Origin: Anisodus tanguticus
Lineage: Eukaryota > Streptophyta > Magnoliopsida > Solanales > Solanaceae
Direction: 5' to 3'
Length of the DNA stretch: 64,000 nucleotides
Assembly: GCA_034509755.1 (NCBI GenBank)
Contig: CM067546.1
Location: forward strand, 18,148,615-18,212,614
In this document: positions 1 to 13,100 of the stretch, piece by piece
Numbering within the stretch: position 1 is the stretch's first letter
How the letters are laid out: the number at the start of each line of letters is the position of its first letter
The notes under the pieces: model-generated
Database searches by the model: none
What the model was told of the DNA's origin: nothing
Seen by the model: the letters and a program-made list of their open reading frames with translations, nothing else
Made by a program: the position numbers and the translations under genes

Positions 1-156
1 TGCAACTAATGAGGGACTTAAAGAAGTTACAAAAGAAAATAAAAGAACAAAAATCTTTTTGGAATTTTCACTTCTCTTTTTTTTTCTAAGACTCAAAACT
101 ACTGAAAAAATTCTAAGGCATATTAATCATCATCCCTAACCTCAAAAAGTTTTACA

Positions 157-1581
157 TTACAAGGGGCATATTTCCCACCCCACACTTAAAATATGTAGAG
201 CGCTCAATGCATCTATAATCAATTTAAAAGCAAGGTAAAGTAAGAAATACTCCCTAGGGCCCACTAAGACATAGTCATTCTCCTCAATGTCCTCGTCGTC
301 CTCTGGCTCGGACCTCTCTTTCTCTATATCATTATCAGGGTCACCTTGCGGCTGCGACTCCACTTCCTCCCTGGCCTCTGAGTCAACTTGTATCAAAACC
401 ATTGTGCAGAAATCCTCATTCTCAGGAAGACGGGCATCCTCACCAAGCAACACCCTGGAGCATATGGTATGTGGTGCCTCGGCATAGACACTAAAATAAT
501 CAAGCTTGAAGTGCTCTCCCTAAATCACCAGCATTTTGTGCATTTGTGTGAGCAGGGTAGACTGGCCCGAACGTTCTTCAGAGGGGGTGAGGTTGTTCTT
601 TACTAATTGTCCCGGTGCCAAGACTTTCGAAATATCAATCATATTATCCAGTGGTTCAAGGACCCATCCAGCGGGTGCTTCACATCGAGGTGCAACCTCA
701 CTATGAACATAGTCAGAGTATTGCCATAACTCAACCTTTTAGTCTTGCACTCCCTTACCCACTTAATTTCTTTCATCATCCAGTAACCAATGTTAACGGA
801 CATCCCTTTCATCAAGAAATATATTATGCAAACTCGCACCTTACTCACACTTGAGAAGTGATCCAAAGGCATGATCCTATAATTCAACAATCGCCTATAA
901 TTCAACAATCGCAGCTACGCGCGCGCCTCCCTGCAGAAATTACTCATCTTCAAACTTTTTTCCTTCGGTACTTGTCATCATAGTGAGCCCATGTAGCCTT
1001 CGAGTCAGGACCACATAAAGTTTCGCTTATAGCCTTGTAGTCGGGCTTCGCGATAAACTCATTAAATGATGCAATAGGATGATCGGGCACCCCTAAAATG
1101 TCACACAACGTGGAGGGATGGAAAGGAACATTCTCCTCCCAAATGTATATGGGAGGATATTTATCTTCCATTAGAAATTGAGGTATACCTGCATACAATT
1201 CCAAGAAAAAATCAACGTTCACCAGTCCTGGCTTGTAAAAGACAGACTTCTAACCCATGGCGATAATCTGATTGTAGATATTTCTGAAATTTCGCTTCAA
1301 AGGTACCGAATTCACAGCTCGCTCATGTATATAGCCCTTGGACAGATTAATTTTTTCATACCACTCCTCACATAACCAGCAATGTCAAAGAGTGGCCGAG
1401 GCATTATAGAAGCAATTCGAGGTACGGGGACAGTTGGGTTTATGCCCGCCCCGATTTTTGAAGACTGTTTCTTCTTCGGAGGATTTTTAGCGCACCATTT
1501 TTTGGTGCCCTGAGATAAGGATGTCGCAACTTCCTTTCCTTTAGTTTTTGGGATCACCATATTGCCTGCAACCAATATCAT
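157..1581 (-). pseudogene. envelope-position ORF of the Athila-type element (putative plant transposon protein)
   Basis: Broken ORF downstream of pol. Pieces in different frames can be followed from an ATG at 1581 (lysine-rich N-terminus), through 1222-950 (motifs HPSTLCDILGVP and ALCGP-like LCGPDSKATW), through 908-639 (MKGMSVNIGYWMMKEIKW), to an acidic tail ending near 157. I recognise these motifs from proteins annotated as putative plant transposon protein in Athila-like elements; their function is unknown. No clear membrane or signal segment was seen, so an envelope role is not supported. Several frameshifts and stops separate the pieces. Confidence 0.6.
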
Positions 1582-2402
1582 TCAAAAAAATTAAGTATTT
1601 CCAATTCACAAAAAGGGTCGTGAAACGACCCCACGCTTATTTCACATTACCTATTTTTATTTGTTTGAACTCCTTGACCTTTTATCTCGGGGCACATTTA
1701 GGCTAATCTATGGTTGCATCAACCACACACTTACTACAAACTATGGTGCAAAAACATAAAACAAAGAAGTTATCTACTCTATGTTAATCCTAAGAAAGCA
1801 ATAAAATATCATGTTGTAAGACTTAGGGCGTTTTCAACTTGTTGTCAAAATTTCTCTCAACCATTGTGTGTTTTTGGATGCCCAAGGGTTTCTATACAGG
1901 TTTACGGTTCTATTGCTACTCAAAACATCACATTTTTTTGCAAAACCTTGATTCATGCAATTTATCAAACACCTTGGGGCATAGAATCCCCCTTTTATTT
2001 TTTTTAACAATGGGGGTTAGGGAACCCTCCAATTTTGAATGGAGAGTCATCTTCAATCCCTAAAAATCAATAAGCAATAACACAATAACTAAACCCCATC
2101 CAATTTTGCCCAACCCAAATAACCCTAGCTTTTAATTTCAACTTAAAATTAAGAACACGGTAAATAATGAAGGAAACAATTAATGGATTGATGATGAAAT
2201 CAAGTTACCTTGTAGTGTTAATGAAAGATAAGAGATCATTCTTGAGTTTTGTTGAAAATTAAAGTGAGTGTGGGAGGGTATGGGTTCAACAGTGAGAGGT
2301 TAGAGAGAGAGAGACAATTTTGTTTTTGCAAAGTATGAAAAGAAGAGCTTGGGTCGACCCTTTAACTTTAAAAAAATTAAAAAATGGGTTGACCCATGAT
2401 TT

Positions 2403-2564
2403 GGACGTGCAGCGCACGTCTAAGCACTTTCAGAAGTTTTTAAAAACAATTTTCAGACCTATTTTCCCTGGACGTGCAACGCATGAGTAGATCAGGTCAG
2501 GAGCTTTCTAAATTTTGGTTCTGAGAAATCTCAAAACCATGTGCTCTGCTTGTGTGGCGCACGC
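2403..2564. repeat. three diverged GC-rich repeats between pol and the 3' ORF
   Basis: Motifs related to GGACGTGCAACGCAC occur at 2403-2417, 2470-2484 and about 2552-2564, spaced 67-80 bp. The same kind of motif recurs at similar spacing in this element's own LTR (9185-9357). They sit upstream, on the minus strand, of the ORF beginning at 1581. Confidence 0.5.
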
Positions 2565-2674
2565 GCAGAGCACATTGCAAACCTAGAGCAATTTTTCTGT
2601 TCCTTTTCCTCACTTTGCGTTCCCACTCATTCCTTAGTCCTACAACAATAGCAAACGTGACACTATAAAAGGTT

Positions 2675-2819
2675 GGGTTGCCTTCCAAAAAGCATCTTAG
2701 TTAACATTGTGGCACGATGAATTTTTTATTTTTTTCATTTTTTGTTGTTTTCATATTATCAATTACAAAAGCACGGGTTGCCTCCCGCGAAGTGCCTGAT
2801 TTAACGTTGTGGCACGACG
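2675..2819. repeat. pair of 45-bp direct repeats downstream of integrase
   Basis: Positions 2675-2719 and 2775-2819 are similar, exactly 100 bp apart; both start GGGTTGCC and both contain TTGTGGCACGA. They lie just after the end of the integrase frame. Their role is unknown; they may be part of the untranslated spacer before the 3' ORF. Confidence 0.6.
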
Positions 2820-2833
2820 CCAGTTACCTCTCA

Positions 2834-5800
2834 TCAGTCATTGGTTAGCTCTACTAAGGTTTTGTGCTTGTCCATGTCCTCAGCCCAATAATGTTTTACC
2901 CGCTGACCGTTCACCAAGAAAGTTTCCTCTGAATCATGCTTTCGAAGTTCCACCACCCCATGTTGTGTCATCCTTACAACCTCAAAAGGGCCTGACCACT
3001 TGGACCTCAGCTTTCTCTGGCATAATTTAAGCCTAGAGTTGAACAACAACATTTGTTATCTCGGCTCAAACGAACGTTGTTGGATATTCTTATCATGCCA
3101 TCTTTTGGTCTATTCTTTATATAACTTTACATTCTCATAGGCATGTAATCTGAATTCCTCAAGTTCGTGCAGCTACAACATCTACCTATTCCTTGCCAAT
3201 TCCAAGTCTAAGTTGAGCTTTTTGATGACCCAATACGTTTTGTGTTCCAACTCGACTGGCAGATGGAATGTTTTTCCATAGATTATCTTATAGGGAGACA
3301 TCCCTATTGGAGTCTTGTACGTAGTTCGGTAAGCCTAAAGTGCATCATCAAGTTTCGCAGACTAATATTTTCTCTGGGCATTCACCGTATTCTCTAGAAT
3401 CTATTTCACATCTCTATTCGAGACTTCCACCCGCCCACTAGTTTGTGGGTGATATGCAGTTGCCACTTTGTACCTGACCCTATACTTAGCCAAAAATGTC
3501 TTCATCAAGTTATTACAAAAATGCAACCCTCCATCACTAATAATGGCCCTCAGGTTCCAAACCTCATAAAGATATTCTTCTTAACAAAACTCACCACCAC
3601 ATTAGCGTCATTGGTAGGTAGAGAGACTGCCTCCACCCATTTAGACACATAATCCACCGCCAATAGAATATATTTATTCCCGTAAGATGGTGGGAAGAGA
3701 CCCATAACATCAATGCCTTATACATCGAATATATCCACTTCAAGAATTTTGTTCAATGGCATCTCGTGTCTTCTCGATATGGTCCATGTTCGTTGGCACC
3801 TGTCAAAACTTCGAACAAAGGCATGTGCATCCTTGAAAAGAGTGGGCCAGTAGAACCCTGTGTGAGATCACCACTGTGATGTCCTCTATATGGGGAGGAA
3901 TGACAACTCTCTAAGACATGCTTCACTTCGGTCTGTAGAATGCATCTCTTTATCAGCTTGTCAGGACCATGTTTGAACAAATAAGGCTCATCCCATTTAA
4001 AAAATTGCAAGTCATGATACAATTTCCTCATCTACTGTGTGATAGTCTTAGGTGGGTAAATTTGGATTACTAATAAGTTCACGATATCTGCATATCATGG
4101 TACATCTGCCTCTAGGATTGCAAGGGAACACCTCTCGAATTTGCCCATTCGCCATCACATGCTTGTGACTCTCTAACCTCGATAGGTGATCAACCACCTA
4201 AGTTTTGGTTCCCTTCCAATCCTTAATCTCCACATCGAACACTTGAAGTAATAGAATCCACCAAATAAGTTGTGGTTTCGCGTATTTCTTGTTCATTAAG
4301 TACCGAATTGTAGCATGACCCGTATACACAATCACATTTGTTCCCATGAGATAGTACTGAAACTTATCAAAGGCGTAAACAACCTCCAGCATCTCTTTCT
4401 CAATTACTGTATTATTCAATTTCCAGCACCAAGAGTTTTACTAGCATAATATATCGAGTGAAAAATCTTATCCTTCCTCTGGCCTAGGACGGCTCCCACA
4501 GTAGTCTCACTGGCATCACACATTATTTCAAAAGGAAGTGTCCAGTTAGGCATTATCATTATATGAGCAGTTACTAACCTTCTTTTCAACTCTTCGAATG
4601 CTTACAGACATTCGTTAAACACAAACTTCACCTCTTTCTCAAGAAGCTTACACATAGGATTGGAAACTTTTGAGAAATCCTTTATGAATCGTCTGTAAAA
4701 TCCAGCATGCACGAGAAAACTATGCACCCCTTTCTCTAAGATCGGGGATAGTAATTTTTCAGTCACTTCCACTTTCACACAATCCAACCCTCTTTTCGAC
4801 ACCTTATGCCCAAGGATGATGCCTTCCTAAACCATAAAGTGACATTTTCCCAATTCAAAACCAGGTTGGTCTCCTCGCATCTAGCAAGCACATGATTTAA
4901 ATTCTGCAAGCATATATTAAAATAATTCCCGGACACTGAAAAATCATTCATAAAAACCTCTACGAAGTCCTCCACCATCTCTAAAATATAGCCATCATGC
5001 ACTACTAAAATGTTGTTGGAGCATTACACAACCTGAATGACATGGGTTTGAAAGCATATGTACCATAAGGGCATGTGGATGTAGTATTTTCCTGATATTT
5101 AGGAGCAATAGCAATTTGGTTGTTGCTCGAATATCCATCTAAGAAACAATAATATTCATTTCCAACTAACTTGTCAAGCATCTGATCAATGAAGGGGATC
5201 GACTAATGGTCTCTCCTGGTGGCCTCATTCAACTTATGATAATCCATACAAATATGCCACTCTGTTACTGTTCATGTTGGGATGAGTTCGTTCTTGTTAT
5301 TCGTCACCACTATTATCCCTATTTTCTTTGGAACCCATTGTACGGGGCTGACCCACTTGCTATCAAATATTGGAAAAATAATGCTTGAGTCTAACCACTT
5401 AATTACCTTTTTCTTTACCACTTCCTTCATGATAAGATTCAATCTTCTTTGATGTTGAAAACTTGTTGTATGATCTTTTTCCAAGATTATCTTGTGCACG
5501 CAGAATGTCGAACTAATTCCTTGAATGTCTAAAATCTACCACCCTAAGGCTCTTTTTCGGTTTTGCAGCACCTGTAATGATTTCTCCACCTTTTCACACG
5601 TGAGTTTGGCAGCTAGAATGATCAGAAATGTCTCACCTTTATCTAAGAAATCATACTTGAGATGAGCCGGTAAGGGTTTCAGTTCAAGCTTCGGTGCCTT
5701 CTCTATGGATGACTTGGGAGGTGGCCCAAGAGGTCTGTCAAGGGGTTCGAATTCACCTTTTCTCACATATATGCTTGCCAAGTCTAATATCCGTACCATC

Positions 5801-6390
5801 TCGTTAGCCTCTGTATCTCTGAAAATATCATCTCCCACTAAGACTCTTCAACGGATCTATAGATGTGATAAGAGGCATTTCGGAATCAATATCCACCACA
5901 TTGATCGCTGACTACTCCTCATAAATAGTGGGTAGCTTGAGGGCCTTGTAAATATTGAACACTTCAACTTTATCGTGCACCCTTATAGTTAGCTGCCATG
6001 TAGCCACATCAATCAAAGCTCTTTCTGTAGCTAAAAATGGATGCCCTCTAGTTTAGCCAAAGATTTGTATGCCAGCTGCAACACAATGGTAGTTGGTCGC
6101 AGATTTCCCAAACCCAACTTTCTGAACATAGACGATGGCATTAGGTTGATACTTGCACCAAGATCACATAGTGCATGAGAAATGACTTGCTTCCCAATAA
6201 TGATTTCGATAGTGAAACTATCCGGATCCTTCAACTTTGTAGGCAGTTTGTTTTGCATTCGAGATGTGCACTCCTCAGTATATGCAACTATGACATACTT
6301 TGTGAAATAACTCTTTTTGGCTATGATGTCCTTGATATACTTTGCATATTTCGAAATTCCCTGCAATATGTCAACCAAATGAATATTCAT
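2834..6390 (-). pseudogene. Athila-type pol: protease, RT, RNase H, integrase
   Basis: Degenerate polyprotein on the minus strand. Protease remnant 6390-6031 has LCDLGASINLMPSSMF, the D-(L/T)-G-A-S type active site. RT starts near 5499 (MHKIILEKDH, later KWVSPVQWVPKK) and continues at 5002-4775, where VEVFMNDFSVSG stands in place of the usual xxDD catalytic box. RNase H remnant is 4419-4198 (VIVYTGHATIRYL; the usual TDHA is TGHA here, so a catalytic Asp is lost). Integrase pieces follow at 4031-3753 and about 3720-3440 (VSKWVEA-type sequence), with the C-terminal SKWSGPFEV segment at 3052-2834. At least five frame breaks make it non-functional. Confidence 0.85.
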
Positions 6391-6574
6391 GTGTACCTAT
6401 TTCAACAAAGCAAGGAACTTTTTGTACGTTGCTTCTTCTTTCAGCTTTGCTAATCTTTGAGGGAACGGGGGCGGTGGATTAGCTACCACTAGTTATGGCT
6501 GCTTTGCCAACGGCTTCTGTGGTACCCTCTTTACCTCAATAACCTCATCTTCTTCAACTGCCTTTTTGTGCTTT

Positions 6575-7926
6575 CTACCGAGTTGCTTTCTTCGGTGCTA
6601 ACTCCTCCAATTGCCTCCCATTTCTGAGAGACACAATTGTACATGGTTTTGGGTTTGGATAGGTATTACTCAAAACTCCACCTTGTGGTCGAGTATTCTG
6701 GGCACCTGCTATCTTCCCCATCTGCCTTTCCAAATTTTGTACTGCTAGATCACGATTTTGATTTTTAGCCAATATCTTTTGTTCGAATGCTTGCTAACTC
6801 GACATCATCTTCTGCATATCCCTAATCATTTGTTTTATCATATCTTCCATACTATTTTGAGGTGTTTGTGGCTTGGGATGATTTGTCATATTTTGTTGAA
6901 ATTGTCCATGTGCCTTGTTCTGGTTACCGCTACATTGATTACCACCCCAGGAGAAATTTGGGTGATTCTTCTAAGAAAGATTATATGAGTTGTCATATAT
7001 ATTCTGATTACCCTGGCATCTGGTTGCATTTCACATAAAAAGGACAGACTCTGGATTTTCTAGACAAACATCATTAGTGTGCCCTTCACCGCATACCTCA
7101 CAAAACACATTGGCTTGATGCAATAGTTACACTTGTGATTGATTCTTTCCTATTAAAAAGTCCTTGAATTCTTTGCACATAGATTCAATATGTGTTGTCA
7201 TGCCTGTGTACAAGTCTAACTCAAGTGCTCCCGGAATTATCTTAACAACATTATCCCTATGATCACCCTGCCACTCAGAGTCGCTCTGAAACCTGTTCAA
7301 TAAGACAAACAACTCATTATAGCTTAGATCAAGAGCTTGCCCCTCAACTACAGTATGTAGCAACACTTTCTTATGGTGATCCAGACTCTCAATAAAGGTG
7401 TGTGCTAGAACATCATTCATTTGATGATGATTAGGACAATCTATGAGCAATGCATTGAACCTCTCCCATGCCTGATATACCCATTCTCCAGGTTTTTTCC
7501 TAAAGGACATGATTTCCCTCCCGAGTCTCACTATCTTTCCAGATGGAAAGAACTTAGTCAAAAAAATTCTTGCTAAATCATCCAGGAGGTGATGGAATTT
7601 GTCGATTCTGCATCCAACCACTTCTTAGTGTCCCCAAGCAGAGAGAATGGGAACAATGTTAACCTCACATAATCAGCAGTAACCTTGGTGGTCACATAAG
7701 TATTTGCAATCTCCAACAAGATTCGAATCTGTCTCTGAGGATCCTCGTGTGGCAGACTAGTGAACTCCCCGCTAGAGTGGAGGAGCTGAATTATAGGATT
7801 CTTAAGCTCAAAATGCCCCTCGATGGCCGGTTTGACAATGCTTGAAGTGACATTACCCACTAAAGGTATTGCCACCTCCGGAACTGTCGATGTTGGTGTG
7901 TTAGCTATAATTATTTCAGGAACCAC
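6575..7926 (-). pseudogene. Athila-type gag remnant
   Basis: Capsid-type Gag of the Athila element in two overlapping frames, 7926-7573 and 7621-7127, split by a frameshift near 7600. Key stretches are LTLFPFSLLGDTKKWLDAE and IFLTKFFPSGKIVRLGREIM followed by AWERFNALLIDCPNH, the conserved retrotransposon Gag core. A further piece at 6772-6575 has the pattern NLERQMGKIAGAQNTRPQG, typical of the region between Gag and protease. A cysteine-rich knuckle is not clearly readable between 7126 and 6775. Gag would package element RNA; this copy cannot make a continuous protein. Confidence 0.8.
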
Positions 7927-8149
7927 AACGATTTCTTCTTGATTTGCCCAAAAATTAACTTCCTCCTATGCTGGTGGAATAACCGTTCAGGTTCAGGTTG
8001 AAAGTCCGCAAGGTTGTTTTGACTGGCAAACCTTCACATTCGATTGTTTTACTTGCATTCAAATAACAGATAAGATCAAGACACTAATACTTGGATAACT
8101 AAAGCAGTAATAGCTTATTCTAATAAAATCGTTAATTTATAAGTCCCTA

Positions 8150-8161
8150 GCAATGACGCCA
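8150..8161 (-). promoter_or_regulatory. primer-binding site of the Athila-type element
   Basis: The minus strand reads TGGCGTCATTGC six bases inside the LTR end. TGGCG-type sites are usual for Athila and Tat elements; the priming tRNA was not established here. Confidence 0.65.
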
Positions 8162-8167
8162 AAAACT

Positions 8168-9598
8168 TGTTGCTCCCAAACGCACACACAAGTATATGTG
8201 GTCTCCAAGAAGTATAATGACTTGTAAATGACTGATATCGATCCCTCATAGACTTATGATCGACAATATTAGAAGAATTCACTAATACTACTAATTATGC
8301 AAGTATAAGATAGAATAGTTATTTTGCTTTATAACAACTACAGAAAAGTAAATGATTAACTAATGTAAACTAACTGATTGCAAATAACGTTTGTTGATAC
8401 AGGAATTTATCACAAGAGAAAGACATCCCAGGTCATGGCACTTTCCGTAATCATGTTGCGCTTTAACTTTCATTGACTCGCTTAATTATCAAGTTATTAA
8501 TTGATAGGGTTAATTATACGACTATGAATCTCTCGAGTCCTTTAGGCGCCTATTTGTATTACTTTCACGTCTATATCTCTATGGTCATGAACATTAATAC
8601 AAATATATTTATACTTCTTATATTTTAACCAAGAAGGGCGATCTAGGTATATATCTATCTAGCCACAAATCCCTACCCCGATTTCCCTGTGGTGAGATCC
8701 TACTCTATTCAATCTTCGTTCTATCTTAGTATTCCTCTCTCGAGTTCAATATAAGAATTAAAGATTTATCCTACTAGTTGCGAAGCAGTAAAATATTTGT
8801 GCACAAGATTGAATAAATAACTCATACGATAATTTAGCAAAATCAACTCAAGTTTATCCGTCAACAATCATACTATGGCCACAACCCCAGAATAAGGGAA
8901 TTTAGTCGCTCATAATTCTATTGAGAACACAAGAATTCATGATAAAACTAGGTTTAATTGAAGGAATAAAATAGGATGTTAAAATACCACAAGTACGGCT
9001 ACAAGTCTCCAAGAAATGTCCAGCATAAGTCTGAAAAAATGCCCATAGGGTCTATTTATAGTCTAGGGTAAAAGCTAAATTTAAGTAGAGCGAATCCTAA
9101 CAAATTTAGGAAAAACGATGTGCAAGCGGGTGTGCATGTTGCCTTTAAAATTTTAGAACTTCAGAACGACAGATTTCATGCCTTGGACGTGTGACGCACA
9201 GTCATGGCAAGTGAGCTTTTATCCCTTATCAGAGCAACTTCAGAGAGTCAACATCCATGCTCTGGACATGCAACGCACATGCGTAGCATGTTGCTCTATC
9301 AGACAAGTTTTTCCATCTTCTTTGAGAGGTTCTACCTGTCATGTGCATGCGACACAACTGCATAGCATAGGGTCCTTCAGTGATCAAATTCCTCACTAAA
9401 TCTTCCGAAATCTCTCTCCCATCTTTCACATGAACAATTGCCTCGGGAATCAATCAAAATAACTCAGTTTCAGTTCATTTGTTCATGTTGTACCTAATTA
9501 CATAACACCAACATAAGCTCAAATACAATGCTTCCATCATAAAATATAAGATACAAGGTAAAGTGACGCTAAATATTAGATATTTATGCCAAATATCA
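8168..9598 (-). repeat. 5' LTR of the Athila-type element
   Basis: About 1.43 kb. On the minus strand it begins TGATATTTGGC at 9598 and ends just before the primer site. A TATA box (CTATAAATAG, minus strand) lies at 9052-9061. Upstream of it, at 9185-9199, 9264-9278 and about 9341-9357, are three related GC-rich repeats (GGACGTGTGACGCAC and variants) spaced 77-79 bp. The partner LTR is outside the window, so borders come from motifs, not from an LTR alignment. Confidence 0.75.
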
Positions 9599-9639
9599 CC
9601 GATTCCAAGAAAGGATAAAGAACATTCTACCCATTAGGC

Positions 9640-12520
9640 ACAAAAACTCGAGGGATTGGTATGAGCCGAATTCGAGCTCTCGTCCCTCGGAAGTGAGGCT
9701 CAATTCAGGACGAACCAGATAAGATCAAGGCCAACCAATGAGGGAGAAAATAACACCGCACAGACCCCCTCTACTAGGCGTTGGGCCCCGGAGTGTGGCA
9801 TCACACAACTTTGACATTGAACCTGTGGAACTGGTCGTGACAATGAAGAACATTAAGGAGGCTAGGTTTCCCAAGGAAATCCGATCCAACCCCGATCGTA
9901 GTAATGTGAATTAATGGTGTGAGTTGTATTGTATTCCAGGACATACGATCGAGGACTGCAAATATCTCAGCTATAAGGTAGCAGACCTTTACCAGGCAGA
10001 GTATCTAAAGGAGTTCCTCAATGACCGATCTAAGTTTAGTTCAAGAAAGGGGGAAGGAGCCGAGGAGGTACCCACCCCCCAAACAAACTATCAATATTAT
10101 CTTCGAAAGAGAGTTGATCGACGTAATTATTTAGCGCGTCTGTCAGGAAGAGAAAGAAAACATCTCCTCCAGAAAGAAGGACAGGTGTTGCCTGTCCCAA
10201 GACGCCATAACTTTCACTACCAATGATGACAAAGGAGAAACACTCTATCATAACAACGCGCTGGTAATATTTATCTAAATTTTCAATTTTATAATTAAGT
10301 GTATGCTCGTTGATCCGGGTAGCTCGTCCAACATAATCCAACTCCGGGTGATCAAGGAAATGTGACTAGAGGAAAATATGCCATTTGTCCCAAGCTACTA
10401 ATCGATTTCAGCCTCATAAGTGAGATGACCCTGGGATTGATCGAACTAGAAACCTATACTGAGGGTTTCTCACAGAAGGAAATGTTCAATGTTCTAGATG
10501 GCCAAATGCCATGCAACACCATCATAGGCAGGTCGTGGCTCCACCTCATGCAATTAGTTCCCATCTACTTATCATCAAATAATGAAGTTCACACCCTCTA
10601 GGGGATAAAGTAAATATGAGGGGATCGCCTTGTAGGCTAGGAGACGATCGCCACAATGGCTGAGTAAAAAAAAGACAACTTCAAATAGTAATCATCAGAT
10701 TTTGGATCCTTTGTGGGATTGCCACCCAATGCAGGGAAATCGGAGACAACATGGTCAGCGTACTACAGGGTGCAGAGAGGATTTGCAGCCTCGTAGGACA
10801 TCGTTATGAGGAAATCCACAGTAGAGGAGCTCGAGGAAGTCATTCTCTTTTTTGATTTCCCAAAAAAGGTATACATTGGCTCGAGCCTCAGCCCCCGAGT
10901 TTAGGATGAAGCTCATCGAATTTCTAAAACATAACACAAATTATTTCGCGTGGACCTATCTTGATATTTCATGTATCTCGTCGGAGTTCATCACACATGA
11001 AATTAACATCGAATCGGGCCATCCCTCGGTAAAGTAGAAAAGGTGACCGATATCCTTCGACCAAAGCCAATTCATCAAAGAGGAGGTATCTTGACTACTA
11101 GAAAGAGGTTTGATCCGCGAGATAAGTTATCCTAACTGGTTGGCTAACATGGTCGTAATACCCAAGAAATCTAACATGTTTCAAATGTACTTAGACCTCA
11201 AATATTTGAATAAAGCATGCCCAAATGACTCCAATCGGATGTCTCATATCTATCAGGTGATAGGTGCGAAAAGGCGGGGCATGGGTTGCTAAGTTTCTTA
11301 GATGCCTTTTCTGGGAATGATAAAATAATATTGAACCAACGGATCAGGAAAATACATCTTTTGTGATGGAGCATGGGACTTATTGTTATAACATGGTACC
11401 TTTCGGACCTAAGAACGTCGGGGGCCACTTTCCAAAGATTATCCAAACAAATGTTCAGCCAACAGGATCAATGGAAATTTATACTAATGATATGCTTGTT
11501 AAGTCCCTGGAAACAGAGGAACACGTGAAACATTTGCAGGAAACTTTTGACATCCTCTAGAGGCACAAGTTGAAATTGAATCCAAAAGAGTGAGATTTAG
11601 GGGTAGGTTTAGGGAAATTCCTCAGTTTTCTCGTGTCCCGTCGGGAGATCGAGGTAAATCCGAATAAGATCAAAGCCATCAATGAACTACCGAACACGTT
11701 GGAAAACAATAAAGACGTCCAAAAGTTGACCAGGAGAATTGTGGCTCTGGGGAAGCTCATATCCAGATCATCGGAGCGGTGCCATAGATTTTTTAGTTTG
11801 CTAAAAAAAGAAAAATGATTTTGAGTGGACAACGAAATGCCAACAGGCTTTGAGAGATCTCAAGAAATATCTTACCAGCCCCCCGTTGCTGACAAAACCC
11901 AGGGAAGGCGAGCAATTTCTTATCTATCTAACCATCTCCGAGGTAGCGATAAGTGTCGTTCTCGTTCGGGAAGAGAAAGGTACGCAATTTTTGATTTATT
12001 ATACCAGCAAACCTCTAGCGGACGCCAAATCTGGTACCCTTACCTGGAAGAGTTGGCCTTGGAGCTAATAACGGCCACCTGAAGATTGAGGTCATACTTC
12101 CAGTGTCACCCAGTGTGTGTCGTGTCGGCCTTCCCGCTGAGGAGCGTCTTGCATAAGCCAAAACACTCAAGAATACTGACCAAGTGGTCCGTCGAAATAT
12201 GCGAATATGATATAATATACCGACCTCGGACAACGATCAAGTCTCAGGACCTAGTTGACTTCATAGTTGATTACAGCCTGTGCATGTAGCTCGATGCAGA
12301 AAAAAGAGGCCATCCTCGCATATGAGATTGTGTTTGGGGTATGGACGCTATATACAAACGGAACCTCGAATGTGAAGGGCTCCGGTCTTGGCGTGGTCCT
12401 AACCGCGCCCTTCGGAATCACAATCAGGCAGGCCATGAGGTCTGTCCCTTTAACTAACAATGAAGTCGAATATGAGGTCGTGATTGCAGGTTTGAAATTT
12501 GCTCGCGGAGAATAAACTTG
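9640..12520 (+). mobile_element. truncated Tat-like Ty3/gypsy retrotransposon
   Basis: Internal fragment of a plus-strand gypsy element holding the end of gag, protease, RT and the start of RNase H. No LTR, primer site, gag N-terminus or integrase is found. It abuts the Athila LTR on the left and ordinary AT-rich DNA on the right, so both ends are lost. Sequence style (IEDCKYL in gag, VDPGSS protease) is that of the Tat/Ogre group. Confidence 0.75.
9924..12515 (+). pseudogene. Tat-like gag end, protease, RT and RNase H remnant
   Basis: Broken frames in order. 9924-10226: gag end with GHTIEDCKYLSYKV. About 10300-10600: protease with MLVDPGSSSNIIQ and IIGRSWLH. 10852-11292: RT start, with ANMVVIPKKSNMFQMYLDL and LNKACPND. 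11363-11560: RT, where MEIYTNDMLVKS stands where YxDD is expected (the second Asp is kept, the first is Asn). 11633-12080: RT thumb and connection. 12340-12515: RNase H start with WTLYTNGTSNVKGSGLG, where the catalytic DG appears as NG. Multiple stops and frameshifts; the protein is dead. Confidence 0.78.
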
Positions 12521-13100
12521 ATCTATTTAAATAGCTCAGGGATATTTTAAGCCCTTTTACCTATTGTTTTGACACATACAATCGACACTCGACATATAGT
12601 AGTTCGAAAATGAAATAATCACAAATGACATATCATGTTCAAAATTTCAAATAGGTCAAAACAATAGGATACACACGTTTTTATAACGAGCTTCATAGAC
12701 ATTTTCAATAAGTTTTATAGTTAAATTTATTATAGAAGGAATAACAAGTCATTTGAAAGCAGAAAATGTCCCATTTTCAAGCAAAACAATAATTCAGTAT
12801 GCCAGATCTATACCTACGAACCGAACCGAACTAAACAAGAAAAATCGAATCGAACTAACTTAACTTCGGTTCAGTATTTGATATATGTCGTTGAAAAATT
12901 AAAAATCAAAATGCTGACCAAGCTTCTTAGGAAACAAATCGAAGTATTGAACGCCCATCCTTAACTAATGTCTCTTTCGCACACACTCTTCCTTTCCAGA
13001 AAGACAAAGTCCAAATTTTGTTAAAATACATGTAATTAAATATACTTAACAAATCCACAACATTCTTTTTCTTATGCATGATTAAAAGATTACTAGTTTC
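12521..13100. other. AT-rich intergenic DNA with one short inverted repeat
   Basis: No coding signal. A perfect 14-bp inverted repeat (CCTATTGTTTTGAC) occurs at 12560-12573 and 12655-12668. It could be a small hairpin or MITE remnant, but no target duplication is visible. Confidence 0.4.

Larger units (their letters stand above)
1..9598 (-). mobile_element. Athila-type Ty3/gypsy retrotransposon, 3' end off window
   Basis: Read on the minus strand, the order is LTR (9598-8168), primer-binding site, gag, protease, reverse transcriptase, RNase H, integrase, then an additional ORF in the envelope position. That order and the protein sequences fit the Athila group of Ty3/gypsy elements. The 3' LTR must lie to the left of position 1. 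All reading frames are interrupted, so the copy is defective. Group assignment rests on recognised sequence patterns and was not checked by phylogeny. Confidence 0.85.

Noticed and set aside
157..453. Envelope glycoprotein of a retrovirus-like element
   Set aside because: The ORF is in the envelope position but shows no signal peptide, fusion or clear membrane segment; only plant-transposon-protein motifs are visible.
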